Source: Saprospiraceae bacterium (GTDB lineage Bacteria > Bacteroidota > Bacteroidia > Chitinophagales > Saprospiraceae). Taken from it: a stretch of 47,189 bases of DNA. Both the position numbers and the translations under genes were made by a program. Below the pieces are notes generated by a model. It was not told the origin of the DNA, searched no databases, and was given only the letters and a program-made list of their open reading frames with translations. Shown in pieces: positions 44,453-47,189 of this stretch. Position 1 is the first letter of the stretch. Each line of letters starts with the position of its first letter. The stretch spans positions 1 to 47,189 of the forward strand of contig JAHDGF010000038.1 in assembly GCA_020627785.1 (NCBI GenBank). The letters run 5' to 3'.

Positions 44453-47117
44453 TAAAATGTCTCCTCTATGCTTTATAATGACAGGAATTATTTGGAGTAT
44501 AACATTTCCTTTTTCAGATATTTTAGCAACTACAATTTGCCAAAAAGAGTTGAATTATTCTGAACAATTTGTTTATTCCAATCTTGATTCAGCCTATTAC
44601 TATACAAAAAAAGCATCTGAGTGTTTTAGATTGGAAGGAAATTTTGAATACTATCTTTCGTGCAAAGTTGGATTGTGTAATCTTTTATTCACGCACAAAA
44701 AATTTGATAAATTTCTAATCCTATGTGCCGAGGTAGAGGATGAATCATCAGAAATTCAAGATTCTACTAACAAAGTGTTTATTGAAATTAATAATACATT
44801 AGGAAATTATTATCGTGTTCTTGGTAAATATGAAATAAGTCAACGAAAATTTGAGAACTCTTTGAAATTTGCAATTTTTCACAATCTCGGAAAAACCATA
44901 CAATCAGTTTTACATCATAATATTGGTGCAAATCTACTTGAAAAAGGGGATCTCAGTCGGGCTCAAAGACACATCAATCTTTGCCTGGAACTTAGGAATG
45001 ATCTTCCTAAAAGCCATTTAGATTTAGGACATATATATGAGCTCTTAGGAGATATACAAATTGCAAATTTAGATTATTTGAATGCTACCAATAATTATGA
45101 GCGTGCATTAAGCATCTATGAAATAAACAATGCCCAATCTATTGCATTAGATCTTAGACTAAAGATGATTAAAAATTATTTACGCCTGAATAACCAAACT
45201 GAAATTGATCAGATTTTAAAAAATATTAATTCTTCACTTTCAATTGGAAATATTGATTCTTTAAATATTCAACTATCATTTCTGGGAATTAAAAAAAATG
45301 AAATCAGTTCTGAGAAATTAAAAAATATTTTTCTTCAAATTGATAAAATGAATGTTCCATTTTTTAGAAAATCCTATTTATTAAAACTTGGAATCCTCAT
45401 CCTGGAAATCAACAAACCGGATTTAATTTCAAAGCATATTTACCAAGAATTATATCAAAAAATTATTTCAAACACTGAACACAAAAAAACTTTTATAGTA
45501 CGGACTTTAGAATTTCTATTTAAAGATTTAGAACATGAAATAGAAAATTCTCGCACTTTTAGTCTCGAGAAATTTGATCGGATTGCTAACCTTATGAGTG
45601 TAGAACACTCTGAGGTTAGTGATCTTTATTCAAAGAAAAAACTATCGAAAATAAAGTCTGATTTTCAAGAGAATGTTTTGGGTAAAAATGAACTAAACCT
45701 TAGTAAAGATTTAGTTCTTGAAATTTTTGATTTAAACAAAGCATATTCACTTTCAAATAAAATTGAGATTGAGGAGTTCAAAAATGAAAATGATAATATT
45801 ACTAGAAGTAGAAATAAGATTGATAGCTTGATTAAAGAAAATAGAATCTTAAGTAAAGAGCTATCCAAACTAGCACTTAATTCACAAATTTTTTACAATA
45901 AAAACCTTACACTTTTAAGAAATAAAAACATGGTGGATAGTATTCAAAACAAATTGAATATTAGACGTAATAAAAAAGAAGCATTAACTAGAAACAAACT
46001 TATACTAGGTGAGTTACAACAAAGATTAACTGCTGAAGAAATGTTACTAAGTTATGTCCAAACAGACTCAGTATTATACCAACTACTAATTTCAAAAAAT
46101 AGCTTTCAAATAATCCCTAACAACATTCACAACAAGGATTACAAGAAAAAAATCAACGATCTCCTCTACTCCATCAACTGCTACAACACCGACACAGAAC
46201 TGCATCGCCAGAGACTATATGATGTTCTATTTGAAGATATAAAAGAAAACACTGAGGGGGCAAAAAGTTTAATCATAATTCCTGATGGGGATCTTAACAA
46301 GTTACCATTCAAACTTATTTTGAAAAGTAAGGGTTCAGAACCGATGGTCATTAGTCGGCAACTTTCTATGAGAAGTTTTATTGAATCAAGAACAAATACC
46401 ACCGAAAAGAAAAATCAGAAGACTGGGATTATATCGGGAATAGACGCCGAAAAGTTTCCATTTTTAAGAAATCTTCCTTGTGCCGAAGGAGAAATCAATG
46501 GCATTAGAAATATGATCATGGCGAAGAACAAGGAGGTGAAATCTATGACGCAAAGGGAGGACTATGATTGGGATTATAATCTAATTCATATATCATCTCA
46601 TTCAGCCGCAGATACGAGTAACTTTTATGGTAATAGAATTTTTCTGGACGATATTGAACTAAATAATGTCGATATAGAAAATCTTGACATCACTGCACAG
46701 CTTGTAACCATCAGTTCCTGTGAAAGCGGTGTGGGAGAATACATTGAAGGGGAAGGATCCATTTCTCTGGCGAGGGCATTCTTTCAAGCAGGTGCTTCAG
46801 CAGCAATTGTAAGTCTTTGGCCAGTGGATGATTGTAGTACGGCAGAATTGATGAAACATTTTTATGAGCATCTCCTAAAAGGGGAACGAGTCGATGAGGC
46901 CCTGAACAATGCTCAGATAGATTTTTTAGCGGTTTCGCACCCTAAATATAAGCACCCAATTTATTGGTCAAGCTTTGTGCATATTGGTGATCCATCTCCG
47001 GTATTTCCTCCAAGTAAAAAACCAATGACTCTGCCCCTTGTTCTTGCCCTAGGTGCAATCTTGAGCTTACCATTCCTAGCGAAGGCTTTTTCTTCTAAAG
47101 TTAAATCAGCTGCATAA
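44439..47117 (+). CDS. TPR-CHAT protein (caspase-like) with signal segment and C-terminal membrane anchor
   Basis: An 892-residue protein. The N-terminal hydrophobic stretch (about 8-30) acts as a signal peptide or anchor. The ATG at 44439 supplies Lys6 before it, which a later start at 44457 would lose. Residues 40-250 hold several TPR-type helix pairs, and 440-550 look like coiled coil. The CHAT domain (about 560-850) has the LIIIPDGDLNKLPFKLIL strand, HISSHS with probable catalytic His721, and TISSCESG with Cys761, then GEGSISLARAFFQAGASAAI and SLWPVDD. A hydrophobic helix (865-884) and a basic tail end it. CHAT domains are caspase-like proteases, so this is a membrane-tied protease or sensor, with the enzyme probably in the periplasm (inference). 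Substrate and trigger unknown. Confidence 0.88.
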   Translation: MLLSNKMSPLCFIMTGIIWSITFPFSDILATTICQKELNYSEQFVYSNLDSAYYYTKKASECFRLEGNFEYYLSCKVGLCNLLFTHKKFDKFLILCAEVEDESSEIQDSTNKVFIEINNTLGNYYRVLGKYEISQRKFENSLKFAIFHNLGKTIQSVLHHNIGANLLEKGDLSRAQRHINLCLELRNDLPKSHLDLGHIYELLGDIQIANLDYLNATNNYERALSIYEINNAQSIALDLRLKMIKNYLRLNNQTEIDQILKNINSSLSIGNIDSLNIQLSFLGIKKNEISSEKLKNIFLQIDKMNVPFFRKSYLLKLGILILEINKPDLISKHIYQELYQKIISNTEHKKTFIVRTLEFLFKDLEHEIENSRTFSLEKFDRIANLMSVEHSEVSDLYSKKKLSKIKSDFQENVLGKNELNLSKDLVLEIFDLNKAYSLSNKIEIEEFKNENDNITRSRNKIDSLIKENRILSKELSKLALNSQIFYNKNLTLLRNKNMVDSIQNKLNIRRNKKEALTRNKLILGELQQRLTAEEMLLSYVQTDSVLYQLLISKNSFQIIPNNIHNKDYKKKINDLLYSINCYNTDTELHRQRLYDVLFEDIKENTEGAKSLIIIPDGDLNKLPFKLILKSKGSEPMVISRQLSMRSFIESRTNTTEKKNQKTGIISGIDAEKFPFLRNLPCAEGEINGIRNMIMAKNKEVKSMTQREDYDWDYNLIHISSHSAADTSNFYGNRIFLDDIELNNVDIENLDITAQLVTISSCESGVGEYIEGEGSISLARAFFQAGASAAIVSLWPVDDCSTAELMKHFYEHLLKGERVDEALNNAQIDFLAVSHPKYKHPIYWSSFVHIGDPSPVFPPSKKPMTLPLVLALGAILSLPFLAKAFSSKVKSAA

Positions 47118-47144
47118 AAAAAACAGTGGAATCGCTCTACCGTT
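47116..47144 (-). terminator. Possible terminator for a minus-strand gene right of the window
   Basis: On the minus strand AACGGTAGA (47144-47136) pairs with TCCACTGTT (47130-47122) with one mismatch and one wobble around a GCGAT loop. A run of T follows (complement of 47116-47123). It overlaps the CHAT stop codon, so a convergent gene is expected just beyond the right edge. On the plus strand only a weak AATTTTG follows. Confidence 0.4.
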
Positions 47145-47189
47145 CAATTTTGTGAAAAATTAAATTTTTAATAGGTGTTCCGTTGTGGT

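Overview
The window comes from a Bacteroidota chromosome, most like Saprospiria or Cytophagia (lineage inferred, not searched). The signs are a SusC/SusD pair, four proteins with type IX secretion (T9SS) C-terminal sorting domains, RagB/Sus-type lipoproteins, AT-rich DNA, and promoters of the Bacteroidota form TTTG/TTG-N19-TAnnTTTG instead of -35/-10 boxes. The ribosomal block also has the Bacteroidota order secY-map-infA-rpmJ-rpsM-rpsK-rpsD-rpoA-rplQ, with no tuf after fusA.

Left part (1-13.2 kb). The 5' half of a tRNA-Thr(UGU) gene runs off the left edge. Next is a xerC-type recombinase whose N-terminal part lies in another reading frame, so the gene is broken or mis-assembled. Two plus-strand FG-GAP/VCBS-repeat proteins follow, one a T9SS cargo and one a large lipoprotein. 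They converge on a minus-strand operon of SusC (TonB-dependent transporter), SusD (binding lipoprotein) and a third lipoprotein with a Cys-bounded YGDGWNG domain. That operon ends at a clear intrinsic terminator.

Middle (13.2-24.5 kb). pdxJ (vitamin B6) and cdsA (CDP-diacylglycerol) are divergent. A 2246-residue secreted protein follows, with 16 SdrD_B-like repeats and a T9SS sorting domain. Along its first ten repeats, Cys-free and two-Cys modules alternate strictly. Then come a polysaccharide flippase overlapping a monofunctional ribA, and a tiny secreted protein that is little more than a sorting domain.

Ribosomal block (24.5-42.75 kb). Thirty-three minus-strand genes run from rpsL to rplQ (str, S10, spc and alpha operons fused), including fusA, secY, map, infA and rpoA. 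rpmJ and rpmD are present but very short. A consensus promoter precedes rpsL, a second perfect one sits between fusA and rpsJ, a strong hairpin lies between rpsJ and rplC, and a strong terminator follows rplQ.

Right end (42.75-47.2 kb). A GNAT acetyltransferase of unusually high GC is followed by a very AT-rich two-gene unit: a small T9SS-type secreted protein overlapping a TPR-CHAT (caspase-like) protein. The latter has an N-terminal signal segment and a C-terminal membrane anchor, and GC rises sharply at the start of its CHAT half. This pair is the best candidate here for an undescribed system.
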